From: an uncultured Christensenella sp.
GTDB taxonomy: Bacteria; Bacillota; Clostridia; Christensenellales; UBA1242
Direction: 5' to 3'
DNA length: 34,865 nucleotides
Assembly (NCBI GenBank): GCA_949290565.1
Contig: CASESH010000044.1
Location: 1-34,865 of the forward strand
The translations under genes and the position numbers were made by a program. This document shows, piece by piece, positions 22,623-31,099 of the stretch; the first letter of the stretch is position 1; the number at the start of each line of letters is the position of its first letter. The notes under the pieces are model-generated. The model saw nothing but the letters and a program-made list of their open reading frames with translations. It did not search any database and had not been told where the DNA came from.

Positions 22623-25301
22623 TTGATAGGTATTAATAACGAAGAAAATAAACAAAGTATTGACAATGTTAAAAATTTAAAAGAAATGAGTACAAGTGGT
22701 CATATTCTTAATCTTTTCAAAAATGTAAAAAGAACAAAAGAAGATGCTTATTCACTTGTTAGGGTTCTTAGAGAGCAGGCTCGTGTTGTTAAAAGACAGG
22801 AAGAAGAAAAAGCAAGAATCGAGGCTCTTAAAAATCAAGCAAAAAGACAAAAGGAAATTGAGGAAGCAAGAAATGTTCCTCAACAGTCTTTCGCTGAACT
22901 TTTTGCACAATCAAATGGTGAGATCTCTGATAATAAAGAAATTGTACAAGAACTTCCTAAAAAAGAACAAGAATTAATTAAAACTACACAACAAGATGAT
23001 AAAAAAGTTAATAATTCTTCCACGACCTCTTTAAAACAAAATGTTTCTTCTAAACAACCAGTCAAATCTCAGCCTGATAGATTTAACAATAAACAAAATT
23101 ACAATCAACATGGTAGATTTATTAATACAAATAATTTAAATAATTCCACTCCAAAACCATTTAATAATTTTAAAAATGCTAGGGAAAATACTCAAAAACA
23201 ATTTGTAAATAGACAAAATTACAATTCAACTAATAGACCATATAACAACACTTGGCAAAGAAATAAAGACGGACAAGTATCTTCTATTAGTGCTCAAAAC
23301 AAATCGCTTATGAGTATTATTCCTAAAAAGAGTAATAATTTGACTTCTGCTACTACTGCTTTTGTAACTAAGGAGAGGTCTTTCGGAAACAAAAAGAAAA
23401 CTGTTGAAAGAAATGATGACGAAAGAAAAATCAATAAGAAATCTCTTTTAAGAAGGGGTTTGATTGAAGAACATAATATCGAAGAAAGAATGATTACAAG
23501 AAAATTAAAGAAACCAAAGGTGGAAGTTACTCCTGTTGTTTCTGCACCAATAACGAACGCAATTATTACCACTCATAATATAACAGTAAAATTACTTTCA
23601 GAGAAAATTGGCAAACCGGTAACTGAAATTATTAAACAACTTATGGTGTTAGGTGTTATGTGTACAATTAATAGTTCTATTGACTTTGCTACGGCTGAAC
23701 TTGTCGCAAATGAACTTGGCGTTACTCTTGAACTAAAAATAGAAAAAACTTACGAAGAAAAGTTAAAAGAGAATGCTTTAATTGATGATGGCAATAATAA
23801 TGAAAGACGTGCACCTATTGTTACTATCGTAGGGCATGTTGACCATGGTAAGACCTCTTTACTTGATTATATTAGAAAGACTCATGTGACTTCTGCTGAG
23901 GCAGGCGGTATAACACAAGCAATCGGTGCTTATTCAATTAATTGGAAAGGGGAAAATATAACTTTTATAGATACGCCTGGACACGAAGCTTTTATCAATA
24001 TGAGAAAGAGAGGTACAGAAATAACTGATATTGCAGTTTTAATTGTTGCCGGAGATGATGGTGTAAAACCTCAAACTATTGAAGCTATTAAACATATCAA
24101 AGAAGCAAAAGCACCAATGATTGTTGCTGTAACTAAGATTGATAAACAAAATGTTAATCTTGAAAGAATAAAACAACAACTTAGTGAACATGACGTTTTA
24201 GTTGAAGAATGGGGTGGCGAGACAATTTTAGTTCCTGTTTCTTCCGTTACAGGAGAGGGTATTGATAAATTATTAGAAACAATTTTACTTGTTGCAGAAA
24301 TGCAAGAATTAAAATGCAATAGAAATAGAAATGCGGTTGGTACAATAATAGAGGCAAGACTTGATAAAAATAGAGGACCTATCGCTAATGTTATAGTTCA
24401 AAATGGAACACTAAGGGTAGGAGATAGTATAGTATCAGGTTTTGCTCTTGGTAAAGTTAGGGCTCTTATAGACGATAATGGTAAATCTATATTAAAGGCA
24501 GGGCCTTCAACACCTGTGTCTATTCTTGGTTTTTATAGTGTTCCTAGTGCAGGAGATTCAATTCAAGTTGTTGATGAAAAATTTAGTAAAAATGTCATTG
24601 AAGAAAGAAAGATAAAAATGGCACAAGAAATGATTGAAAATGGGCCTGCAAATAGTCTTGATGAATTTTTGGCAACTCCTATGCAAGAAGATAAGAAAAA
24701 ATTAAATCTTATTATAAAAGCCGATAATCAGGGCTCGGCAGAAGCACTAAAACAAAGTTTATCTACTCTTGAAAATGAGGAGGCAAGAGTTGAAGTTATT
24801 AATACCGGCGTTGGTAATATTAATGAAAATGATATACAACTTGCCAAGGTTTCTAATGCAATTATAATTTCATTTAACACAAAAGTATTGTCAAAAATCT
24901 CAAACTTTGCAAAACAAAATAAGGTTGAGATTAGAGAATACAATATTATATATAAGACAATTGAAGATATTGAAAAAGTTCTTAAAACTATGTTGTCTCC
25001 TAAGTATGTTGAAACAGTTTGTGGACATGCACAAGTTCGTGCTTTATTTAAGATTAGTAGTATAGGCACAATTGCAGGCTGTTATGTTACTGATGGGAAA
25101 ATAATAAGAAATGCTATGGTTAAAGTTTTAAGAGCAGGAGAAATTGTTTTTGAGGGAAAAATTGCAACTTTAAAAAGAGAAAAAGATGATGTTAAAGAAG
25201 TCGCAAATGGCTTTGAATGTGGTATTAAAATTGAAAATTATAATGATGTTTTAGTAGATGATGTGCTTGAATGTATTGTTAAAGAACAAGTTTTTGATTA
25301 A
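22623..25301 (+). CDS. infB: Translation initiation factor IF-2
   Basis: GTPase that delivers initiator tRNA to the 30S subunit, 892 residues. The N-terminal extension has a charged coiled-coil-like stretch (about 40-85) and an asparagine/glutamine-rich low-complexity region (about 120-215). An IF2-N domain lies near 315-370. The G domain shows GHVDHGKT (404-411), DTPGHE (450-455), TKID (504-507) and SVTG. Domains II-IV follow to the end. It starts at TTG after AGGAGTG at about ten bases; no better start is present. The N-terminal extension is rapidly evolving in the family, so its composition is not odd. Confidence 0.96.
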   Translation: MIGINNEENKQSIDNVKNLKEMSTSGHILNLFKNVKRTKEDAYSLVRVLREQARVVKRQEEEKARIEALKNQAKRQKEIEEARNVPQQSFAELFAQSNGEISDNKEIVQELPKKEQELIKTTQQDDKKVNNSSTTSLKQNVSSKQPVKSQPDRFNNKQNYNQHGRFINTNNLNNSTPKPFNNFKNARENTQKQFVNRQNYNSTNRPYNNTWQRNKDGQVSSISAQNKSLMSIIPKKSNNLTSATTAFVTKERSFGNKKKTVERNDDERKINKKSLLRRGLIEEHNIEERMITRKLKKPKVEVTPVVSAPITNAIITTHNITVKLLSEKIGKPVTEIIKQLMVLGVMCTINSSIDFATAELVANELGVTLELKIEKTYEEKLKENALIDDGNNNERRAPIVTIVGHVDHGKTSLLDYIRKTHVTSAEAGGITQAIGAYSINWKGENITFIDTPGHEAFINMRKRGTEITDIAVLIVAGDDGVKPQTIEAIKHIKEAKAPMIVAVTKIDKQNVNLERIKQQLSEHDVLVEEWGGETILVPVSSVTGEGIDKLLETILLVAEMQELKCNRNRNAVGTIIEARLDKNRGPIANVIVQNGTLRVGDSIVSGFALGKVRALIDDNGKSILKAGPSTPVSILGFYSVPSAGDSIQVVDEKFSKNVIEERKIKMAQEMIENGPANSLDEFLATPMQEDKKKLNLIIKADNQGSAEALKQSLSTLENEEARVEVINTGVGNINENDIQLAKVSNAIIISFNTKVLSKISNFAKQNKVEIREYNIIYKTIEDIEKVLKTMLSPKYVETVCGHAQVRALFKISSIGTIAGCYVTDGKIIRNAMVKVLRAGEIVFEGKIATLKREKDDVKEVANGFECGIKIENYNDVLVDDVLECIVKEQVFD

Positions 25302-25310
25302 GGAGGTCTT

Positions 25311-25679
25311 ATGAGTAATAGAGTAGAAAAAGGAAGTTCTCTTTTACAAAAATCCTTATCTGAAATAATTGAAAATGAGTTAAATGATCCAAGGTTAGAA
25401 AATGAGATTATAACAATTAGTAAAGTTAATTTGTCTAGTGACTTAGGTTATGCAAAAGTTTTTGTGAGTATTTATAATTCAAAAGATGAAAAAAAATCTT
25501 TGGAAATATTAAAAAATGCAAGTGGTTATATAAGAAAGTTATTAAAAGACAAGGTTAAATTTAGAGTTTTACCATTGATTGATTTTGAGTTAGATACAAG
25601 TGTGGCTTATAGTCAAAAAATTAATAATTTACTAAAAAATATTACTTACAGTGATAGTTTAGATGATAAAGAAGATTGA
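25311..25679 (+). CDS. rbfA: Ribosome-binding factor A
   Basis: A KH-fold protein for 16S rRNA 5'-end maturation, 122 residues. It shows the characteristic RVEKGSSLLQKSLSEII start and NDPRLENEIITISKVNLSSD (written within 20 residues), then the C-terminal RKLLKDKVKFRVLPLIDFELD (about 86-106). AAGGAGG precedes the ATG. In Bacillus ylxP lies between infB and rbfA; here only nine bases separate them. Confidence 0.93.
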   Translation: MSNRVEKGSSLLQKSLSEIIENELNDPRLENEIITISKVNLSSDLGYAKVFVSIYNSKDEKKSLEILKNASGYIRKLLKDKVKFRVLPLIDFELDTSVAYSQKINNLLKNITYSDSLDDKED

Positions 25680-25686
25680 GGTTAAA

Positions 25687-26634
25687 ATGGAAGAAATTTT
25701 AAAAATTTTAAACAAATTTAATTCTTTTGCTCTCTTTTGTCATGTTAATCCAGATGCTGATGCCTTAGGCTCTATGAATGCTCTTTATTTAGTACTAAAA
25801 AAGTTAAATAAAAAAGCCTATATGTTTTGTGATAGTTCAATTCCTACAAATCTATCATTTTTAAACATTAAATTAGAAGAAAGCGATAGAAAAATTCAAA
25901 ATTGTGAAGTTTGTATTATGCTTGATTGTAATTCTTATGACAGAATAGGTAAATATGCTGAACAATTTTCAAATTCAAAATTAAAACTTTGTCTTGACCA
26001 TCATCAAAAAAGTACAACATTTTTTGATTATAGTTTAATTGACATTAGTTGTCCAAGTACTTGTGATTTATTGTATTCCTTAATTAAGGAGTTGAATGTT
26101 AAAATTAATAGTCAAATTGCCACGAATCTTTATGCTGGAATTTCTTCTGATACAGGTTGTTTTAAATTTTCAAACACGAAGGCAATTAGTCATAAAAATA
26201 CATATGAATTATTAAATTATGATTTTGATTTAACACAGGCAAATTATAATATGTTTAGTTATAAGCAAAAAAATTTTTTGTCATTTTATCTTGTTGCTTT
26301 AAAGAATACAAGGCTTTTTTTTAATGGGAAAGTATTTGTTACTTATTTTAAATTAAAAAATTATATGAAATTTAAAGAAATTTGTGACAATTCTGTTGGT
26401 TTTCAAATTTTTGATGGAATAGATGGGAATGAAATTAGAATTAAAATAATTGAAAATGAAAAAAATCATTTTTTAGTTAGTTTTAGATCAAATAAATTTG
26501 CTAATGTTTGTAATATCGCAAAGAAGTTTGGTGGTGGTGGACATGTAAACGCTTCTGGTTGTATTTGTAGTGGTTCTATTAAAAAAATTTTGAAGACTAT
26601 TTTAAAAGAGTGTAAGGAAGAATTAAAGTTATAA
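25687..26634 (+). CDS. nrnA: DHH-family oligoribonuclease/pAp phosphatase NrnA
   Basis: DHH-DHHA1 phosphoesterase that degrades short oligonucleotides and pAp. With the ATG at 25687 (GAGG five bases before) the protein has 315 residues. Metal-binding motifs are HVNPDADALGS (19-29), MLDCNSYDRIG (78-88), the DHH itself at D103-H104-H105, and SDTGCFKFSNT. The DHHA1 end has KKFGGGGHVNASGC. It lies between rbfA and truB, its usual place in Clostridia. Confidence 0.93.
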   Translation: MEEILKILNKFNSFALFCHVNPDADALGSMNALYLVLKKLNKKAYMFCDSSIPTNLSFLNIKLEESDRKIQNCEVCIMLDCNSYDRIGKYAEQFSNSKLKLCLDHHQKSTTFFDYSLIDISCPSTCDLLYSLIKELNVKINSQIATNLYAGISSDTGCFKFSNTKAISHKNTYELLNYDFDLTQANYNMFSYKQKNFLSFYLVALKNTRLFFNGKVFVTYFKLKNYMKFKEICDNSVGFQIFDGIDGNEIRIKIIENEKNHFLVSFRSNKFANVCNIAKKFGGGGHVNASGCICSGSIKKILKTILKECKEELKL

Positions 26635-26636
26635 GT

Positions 26637-27497
26637 ATGATAGGTGTTATTGTTGTAAATAAGCCTCAGGGAATTAGTTCAAATAATGTTGTAGTTAAGA
26701 TAAAAAAAATACTAAATGAGAGAAAGGTTGGACATTTAGGTACATTAGATCCTTTGGCAACCGGGGTTTTACCTATTTGTATAGGTAAAGCAACAAGATT
26801 ATTTAACTATTTTTTGAAAAAGAAAAAAAAGTATATTGCAAGATTTCAATTTGGATTTCAAACAGATACTTTGGATTTAGAAGGTAATGTTATTAAGTCT
26901 TGCAAATATATACCTACACTTTCTCAAATTAATGAGGCAATAAAAAAGAATTTTTTAGGTAAAATTATGCAAATTCCTCCGATTTATTCTTCAAAAAAAA
27001 TAAATGGAAAAAATGCTTATGATTTTGCTCGTTCTGGAAAAGATGTTGACTTAAAAGCATGCCCCGTAGAAATTTTTAGTTTTATTTCAAAACAAGTAAC
27101 AAAAGATATTTTTGAATTCATTATCGAGTGTTCATCGGGGACATATATTAGGTCTTTGGCAAGAGATTTAGGTGAGAGTTGTAATTCTTGTGCGACTATG
27201 GTAAGTTTACAAAGAATAGAAAGTGGATGTTTTTCTTTAAGAAATTCCATTAATTATGAAGACTTATCTTTTGAAAATATTAAAAATAATTTAATTTCTA
27301 TTGAGGAAATTTTAAAAAATTTTAATAAAATTGATATTAATGAAAATTTATACAAGAAGTTAAGAAATGGCATCAAAATTCCTATTAATTCACCTAAAAA
27401 TTATATTAATGATTATGCTGTATTTTGTTCAAACAAAGTGGTAGGTATAGGAAAAATTATTGATAATAAATTAAGCATTGTTACATATTTTGATTAA
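26637..27497 (+). CDS. truB: tRNA pseudouridine-55 synthase
   Basis: TruB isomerises U55 in the tRNA T-loop. The 286 residues include GVIVVNKPQGISS (3-15), the catalytic GHLGTLDPLATGVL with D38, YIARFQFGFQTDTLD, and CSSGTYIRSLARDLG. The C-terminal part is short, as in other Clostridia. It begins two bases after nrnA, and its start has only a weak ribosome binding site, so coupled translation is likely. In Bacillus ribF and rpsO follow; here endonuclease IV takes that place. Confidence 0.95.
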   Translation: MIGVIVVNKPQGISSNNVVVKIKKILNERKVGHLGTLDPLATGVLPICIGKATRLFNYFLKKKKKYIARFQFGFQTDTLDLEGNVIKSCKYIPTLSQINEAIKKNFLGKIMQIPPIYSSKKINGKNAYDFARSGKDVDLKACPVEIFSFISKQVTKDIFEFIIECSSGTYIRSLARDLGESCNSCATMVSLQRIESGCFSLRNSINYEDLSFENIKNNLISIEEILKNFNKIDINENLYKKLRNGIKIPINSPKNYINDYAVFCSNKVVGIGKIIDNKLSIVTYFD

Positions 27498-27510
27498 AAG
27501 GATAAAAGGT

Positions 27511-28368
27511 ATGGTTAAATTTGGTCCATCTGGAAATGGAGATTTATTTTATGCTCAAAAATATAAGAGTAGTTTAGATGCTCCTCTATGGTTAAAAAAT
27601 AGAGGCTTAACTGCTTATGAATATGCTTTCTCACGAGGATTTAATATAAGTGATTTTAATGCAAAATTACTTGGCGAAAAGTGTAAGGAAAATAAAATTG
27701 AGTTAAGTTTACATGCTCCTTATTATATTAATCTTGCAAATCCAGATAAAAAAATGATAGATAAATCTTTTAACTACATTTTAACTTGTATTAAATATTT
27801 AAATACGATGGGGGCGACAAGAATTGTTTTTCATCCTGGTTCTTGTGGTAATATGCCAAGAAAAGAGGCTTTTGAATTGTTAAAACTTAATATGAAAGAA
27901 CTTGTGAAAAAAATTAATGAGCAAAAATTTGATTTCAAATTTTATCTCTGCCCGGAAACTATGGGTAAAAGTCAACAACTTGGGACTTATCAAGAAATTG
28001 CTGAGATTTGTACTTATGCTGATTACTTAATCCCAACCTTAGATTTTGGACATATAAACTCTTTGTTACAAGGTAAATTGAAAAAAGAAAAAGATTTTGA
28101 AGAAATTTTTACTTATTTAATTGACAAAATAGGTTTTAATAAAGTAGAAAATATACATATACATTTCTCAAAAATTGAGTATGGTGGAAAGGGAGAAATT
28201 AAACATTTAACTTTTGAAGATAAAGTTTTTGGCCCAGAGTTTGAACCTTTGGCAAGAGTAATTAAAAAATTAAAGTTAAATCCTGTTATTATTTGTGAAT
28301 CAAGAGGTTCACAAGCAGAAGACGCAAATGAAATGAAACAAATTTATGATAATATTAAGGAGATTTAA
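27511..28368 (+). CDS. nfo: Endonuclease IV (AP endonuclease, TIM barrel)
   Basis: Zinc-dependent AP endonuclease of base-excision repair with a xylose-isomerase-like TIM barrel, 285 residues. Metal ligands are visible in order: H68 (SLHAPYY), H108 (VFHPGS), E149 (CPETMGKSQQLGT), D178 and H181 (LDFGHINS), H216/H218 (HIHFS), H232 and E263 (CESRGSQAEDA). The ATG at 27511 lies nine bases after AAAAGG; an earlier in-frame TTG inside truB is unlikely. It provides the step that follows Nth and OGG, both also in this window. Confidence 0.9.
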   Translation: MVKFGPSGNGDLFYAQKYKSSLDAPLWLKNRGLTAYEYAFSRGFNISDFNAKLLGEKCKENKIELSLHAPYYINLANPDKKMIDKSFNYILTCIKYLNTMGATRIVFHPGSCGNMPRKEAFELLKLNMKELVKKINEQKFDFKFYLCPETMGKSQQLGTYQEIAEICTYADYLIPTLDFGHINSLLQGKLKKEKDFEEIFTYLIDKIGFNKVENIHIHFSKIEYGGKGEIKHLTFEDKVFGPEFEPLARVIKKLKLNPVIICESRGSQAEDANEMKQIYDNIKEI

Positions 28369-28370
28369 AA

Positions 28371-29111
28371 ATGTCAGGACATTCAAAATGGCACAATATT
28401 CAAGCAACTAAAAATAAGGCAGACGCTGCAAGAGGTAAAATTTTTACTAAAATTGGTAGAGAATTGGCTGTTGCTGTTAAGTTAGGTGGACCTGATCCTA
28501 ATAGTAATGCTAAGTTAAGAGATGTTATCTCTAAGGCTAAACAAAACAATATGCCTAATGATAACATTCAAAGAAGTATTAAAAAGGCTAGTGGAGAGTT
28601 AAGTTCGGTTAATTATGAGGAAATAACTTATGAGGGCTATGGCGTTGGGGGTAGTGCTGTTATTGTTAAATGTTTGACTGATAATAAAAACAGGACTGCT
28701 GGTGATGTTAGACATGCTTTTGATAAGTTTGGAGGAAGTCTAGGTTCAACAGGCTGCGTAAGTTATTTATTTGATAATAAGGGTTTGTTAATATTAGAAA
28801 ATAACAACTCTATTAATGAAGAAAAATTAATAGATATGTGTCTTGAAGCAGAAGCCGAAGATGTTATAAATGATGGAGAGGTTTTTCAAATTTTAACAAG
28901 TCCTTCTAATTTTCATAAGGTTAAAGAATACTTAGAATCACAGGGTTTGATTTTTCTTTCTACTGAAATTACTATGATTCCTCAATCATATGTTGATTTA
29001 GATGAAAATCAATTAACGACTTTTAACAGAATGTTTGATACATTAGAAGCGCTCGATGATGTGCAAGATGTTTATCATAATGTTAATTTACCTGATGAGG
29101 CGGAAGAATAA
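28371..29111 (+). CDS. yebC: YebC/PmpR-family translation or transcription factor
   Basis: A 246-residue YebC/TACO1 protein. The N-terminus MSGHSKWHNIQATKNKADAA is diagnostic, followed by GREL, PNDNIQRSIKKASGE, and the middle domain YEGYGVGGSAVIVKCLTDN. Recent work links the family to relief of ribosome stalling at proline stretches; older work describes transcriptional regulation. It begins two bases after nfo with GGAG in the nfo end, so it closes this operon. No clear terminator follows. Confidence 0.95.
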   Translation: MSGHSKWHNIQATKNKADAARGKIFTKIGRELAVAVKLGGPDPNSNAKLRDVISKAKQNNMPNDNIQRSIKKASGELSSVNYEEITYEGYGVGGSAVIVKCLTDNKNRTAGDVRHAFDKFGGSLGSTGCVSYLFDNKGLLILENNNSINEEKLIDMCLEAEAEDVINDGEVFQILTSPSNFHKVKEYLESQGLIFLSTEITMIPQSYVDLDENQLTTFNRMFDTLEALDDVQDVYHNVNLPDEAEE

Positions 29112-29129
29112 ATTTTGATTTATATAATG

Positions 29130-29204
29130 TGCGTGTAGCCTAAATTTCAATAAATTTGCAAAACAAAGTTTTGAAGTGCGTGAATCACGCACAGGCTACA
29201 CGCA
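29130..29204. repeat. Four-way-junction (cloverleaf-like) inverted-repeat element
   Basis: A 75-base element in which nearly every base pairs. The outer stem TGCGTGTAGCCT (29130-29141) pairs perfectly with AGGCTACACGCA (29193-29204). Inside are three perfect hairpins: AAATTT/AAATTT with a four-base loop (29142-29157), CAAAAC/GTTTTG with a three-base loop (29159-29173) and GTGCGTG/CACGCAC with a three-base loop (29176-29192). Only three unpaired bases link the arms. It is much richer in GC in two arms than the surroundings. No T-run follows, so it is not a normal terminator, and it lacks tRNA D- and T-loop consensus. It could be a small RNA, a cruciform DNA element, or a miniature mobile repeat. 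Confidence 0.85.
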
Positions 29205-29268
29205 TAAAACCTAAACAAAAACTAACAAGAAAATGTATTTTAATTTATTTAAAAGTTAAAAATAAACA

Positions 29269-29297
29269 TTGATAATAAATGGTTTTTAATCTAATTA
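29269..29297 (+). promoter_or_regulatory. Promoter of tRNA-Ala
   Basis: TTGATA (29269-29274), 17 bases, TAATTA (29292-29297), ending 16 bases before the tRNA. The predicted start near 29304 leaves a short 5' leader for RNase P removal. Confidence 0.55.
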
Positions 29298-29313
29298 ATA
29301 GATATTTAATTAA

Positions 29314-29389
29314 GGGGGTATAGCTCAGTTGGTAGAGCGTTTGAATGGCATTCAAAAGGTCAGCGGTTCGAGACCGCTTATCTCCACCA
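29314..29389 (+). tRNA. tRNA-Ala (anticodon GGC)
   Basis: 76 bases with an encoded CCA. The acceptor GGGGGTA pairs with TATCTCC (two G-T pairs), the D-arm has GCTC/GAGC, the anticodon loop is ATGGCAT on a TTTGA/TCAAA stem, and the T-arm is AGCGG TTCGAGA CCGCT. A terminator follows directly, so this is a single-gene transcript. Confidence 0.96.
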
Positions 29390-29391
29390 AT

Positions 29392-29423
29392 AAAACTCTT
29401 TTTTAAGAGTTTTTTGTTTTTTT
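29392..29423 (+). terminator. Terminator after tRNA-Ala
   Basis: AAAACTCTT (29392-29400) pairs perfectly with AAGAGTTTT (29405-29413) across TTTT, followed by TTGTTTTTTT. Confidence 0.85.
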
Positions 29424-29481
29424 AACTATTTTTAAATTTATAAATTTTTATTACTTAAATTCATATAAATTTCCTATTATA

Positions 29482-29521
29482 AAAAAATTAGATAAGCATT
29501 TTATTAGTTATCTAATTTTTT
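29482..29521 (-). terminator. Terminator of the spoIIA operon
   Basis: AAAAAATTAGATAA (29482-29495) pairs perfectly with TTATCTAATTTTTT (29508-29521) around a 12-base loop. Read on the minus strand it ends in TTTTTTTATAATA. The stem overlaps the last codons of sigF. Confidence 0.8.
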
Positions 29522-30237
29522 AATTTGTTTCTTAATTTACTTAAAACTTTATTTTCTAATCTACTAACTTGTACTTGTGAAACATTTAAAATTTGAGCGA
29601 CTTCACTTTGAGTTTTATCTCTAAAATATCTTAATATGATAAGTTTTTTGTCTTTTTCTTCTAATTGCTCTAAAACGTCTTTTATAACTAATTTATCAAT
29701 TAGTTCATTTTGATTATCGCAATTTGTCAATTTATCTAATACTATCTGTCCAGAGGAATTCTCTTTATCTAGTGAGTCATAAATAGAGACAGGCATTTTA
29801 GATGATTCTAAAATAAACATAAGTTCTGGTTCGTCAATTTGAAATTTGTTTGCTATTTCTTTTAAACAGGGAGTAGTGTTATTTTGTTGTCTATATTCAT
29901 CAATAAACTTTTGTATTGCGTAATATTGACTTTTAATTGACCTTGAAACTTTCACACTACCATCATCTCTTAAAAATCGTTTTATTTCTCCGGCAATCAT
30001 AGGGACTGCGTATGTTGAGAATTTTACATTAAAACTTTCATCAAAATTATTTATAGCCTTTACAAAACCCATACAACCGAGTTGATATAGGTCATCATAT
30101 TCAATCCCTTTGTTCTTATATCTTTTAACAATACTTTTAACAAGAGGTGAATTATTAATTATTAATTCATTTTTTGCTTCTTCACAACCAGATTTTGCCT
30201 TTTGTAACAATTCCAATGTTTTTTCATAATCAAACAC
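29512..30237 (-). CDS. sigF: RNA polymerase sporulation sigma factor SigF
   Basis: Sigma-70-family factor of 241 residues; the family context identifies it as sigma-F, the first forespore-specific factor. Region 2 spans about 48-93 (DDLYQLGCMGFVKAINNFD, then FSTYAVPMIAGEIKRFLRDDG), region 3 lies in the middle, and the region 4 helix-turn-helix lies at about 208-237 (QSEVAQILNVSQVQVSRLE). It starts with GTG after AAGAGGT and is third in a spoIIAA-spoIIAB-sigF operon, 11 bases behind spoIIAB. It should be held inactive by SpoIIAB until SpoIIAA is dephosphorylated. Sigma-G is the closest alternative, but the operon decides for sigma-F. Confidence 0.93.
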   Translation of the reverse strand: MFDYEKTLELLQKAKSGCEEAKNELIINNSPLVKSIVKRYKNKGIEYDDLYQLGCMGFVKAINNFDESFNVKFSTYAVPMIAGEIKRFLRDDGSVKVSRSIKSQYYAIQKFIDEYRQQNNTTPCLKEIANKFQIDEPELMFILESSKMPVSIYDSLDKENSSGQIVLDKLTNCDNQNELIDKLVIKDVLEQLEEKDKKLIILRYFRDKTQSEVAQILNVSQVQVSRLENKVLSKLRNKLKN

Positions 30238-30248
30238 TTTTTTACCTC

Positions 30249-30704
30249 TTAACCAAGTTGTTTTATGTCGTTTTTAATAGATTTTATTTCTTTAAACAGT
30301 GTAATTTTTACTCCATTTTTCTCATTATTTTCCACTTGCAAAGAATCCATAAAACTTTCCATAACTGTAAAGCCCATACCACTTCTTTCATGGTCAGGTT
30401 TAGTTGTGTAAAATGGCTGTTTTGCTTTTTCAACGTCTTTAATTCCTATACCGAAGTCTATAATTTCAATAACTAAACTAGTTTTGTATAACTTAACTTT
30501 AATTACAATTTCGCCATCAGTTTTATTTGGATAAGCATGCACTATGCTATTTGTAACCGCTTCTGAAACGGCAGTTTTTATGTCTGTTAATTCATCTATT
30601 GTTGGGTTTAACTGTGAGCAAAATCCGGCGACAGATGCTCTTGCAAAACTTTCATTTTTAGAGATTGCCTTAAATTTAATTTCCATACTATTTAATTCTT
30701 TCAT
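30249..30704 (-). CDS. spoIIAB: Anti-sigma F factor/serine kinase SpoIIAB
   Basis: GHKL-fold kinase that binds sigma-F and phosphorylates SpoIIAA. The 151 residues show SKNESFARASVAGF (15-28), the N-box SEAVTNSIVHAY (47-58), the G1 box DFGIGI (83-88), and TTKPDHERSGMGFTVME (100-116) with the G2 box. These match the Bacillus protein closely in order and spacing. The first ATG follows AAAAGGAAAG and is the preferred start. Confidence 0.96.
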   Translation of the reverse strand: MKELNSMEIKFKAISKNESFARASVAGFCSQLNPTIDELTDIKTAVSEAVTNSIVHAYPNKTDGEIVIKVKLYKTSLVIEIIDFGIGIKDVEKAKQPFYTTKPDHERSGMGFTVMESFMDSLQVENNEKNGVKITLFKEIKSIKNDIKQLG

Positions 30705-30721
30705 TTAATTTCTTTCCTTTT

Positions 30722-31030
30722 TTAAGATATTTTAGGCATAATGTCATATAATCCCGTTAGTTTAAATATTTTTTCAGCGTGATATGAGGGGTTAGAAATA
30801 AATATGCTAACTCCTTTATCTTTCATTTTTTTGTATCTTCCAATTAATACTCCAATTCCTGTACTATCCATGAAGTTTAGTTCTGACAAATCAATAATTA
30901 TTTGTTTTGAAATCGTTGCCATAAATAGTTCATCAAGAGTTTTGCTTGTATATTTTGCTGTGTTTTCATCTAGTTCACCAACTAACATTACGTATAAAAC
31001 ATTATTGTAATTACGATATTTAATTTCCAA
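30722..31030 (-). CDS. spoIIAA: Anti-sigma F factor antagonist SpoIIAA
   Basis: STAS-domain anti-anti-sigma factor, 102 residues. The phosphorylated serine is S56 in LNFMDSTGIGVLIGRYK, and VGELDENTA forms the first strand. I choose the TTG at 31030 because AAGGAGGA lies eight bases before it and because family members begin at this point; the longer in-frame ATG reading would add 23 residues without a ribosome binding site. It is the first gene of the spoIIA operon. In Bacillus this operon is read by sigma-H, but I could not identify a convincing sigma-H or sigma-A promoter upstream. Confidence 0.93.
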   Translation of the reverse strand: MEIKYRNYNNVLYVMLVGELDENTAKYTSKTLDELFMATISKQIIIDLSELNFMDSTGIGVLIGRYKKMKDKGVSIFISNPSYHAEKIFKLTGLYDIMPKIS

Positions 31031-31099
31031 AATTTTTATCCTCCTTGTTTTTTTATTGTAATGATAATAAAATAAAAATTTTGAAAGAAAATATATCAA

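Noticed and set aside
22744..22977. A second reading frame inside the infB N-terminal extension
   Set aside because: It overlaps the lysine-rich extension in another frame; runs of A favour open frames in every phase, and no start signal is present.
29130..29204. The cloverleaf element as a tRNA gene
   Set aside because: It has tRNA-like size and four arms, but the stems are the wrong lengths, the loops are three or four bases, and there is no T-loop TTCRA, D-loop GG or CCA end.
29130..29210. The cloverleaf element as the yebC terminator
   Set aside because: Neither strand has a T-run after the outer stem.
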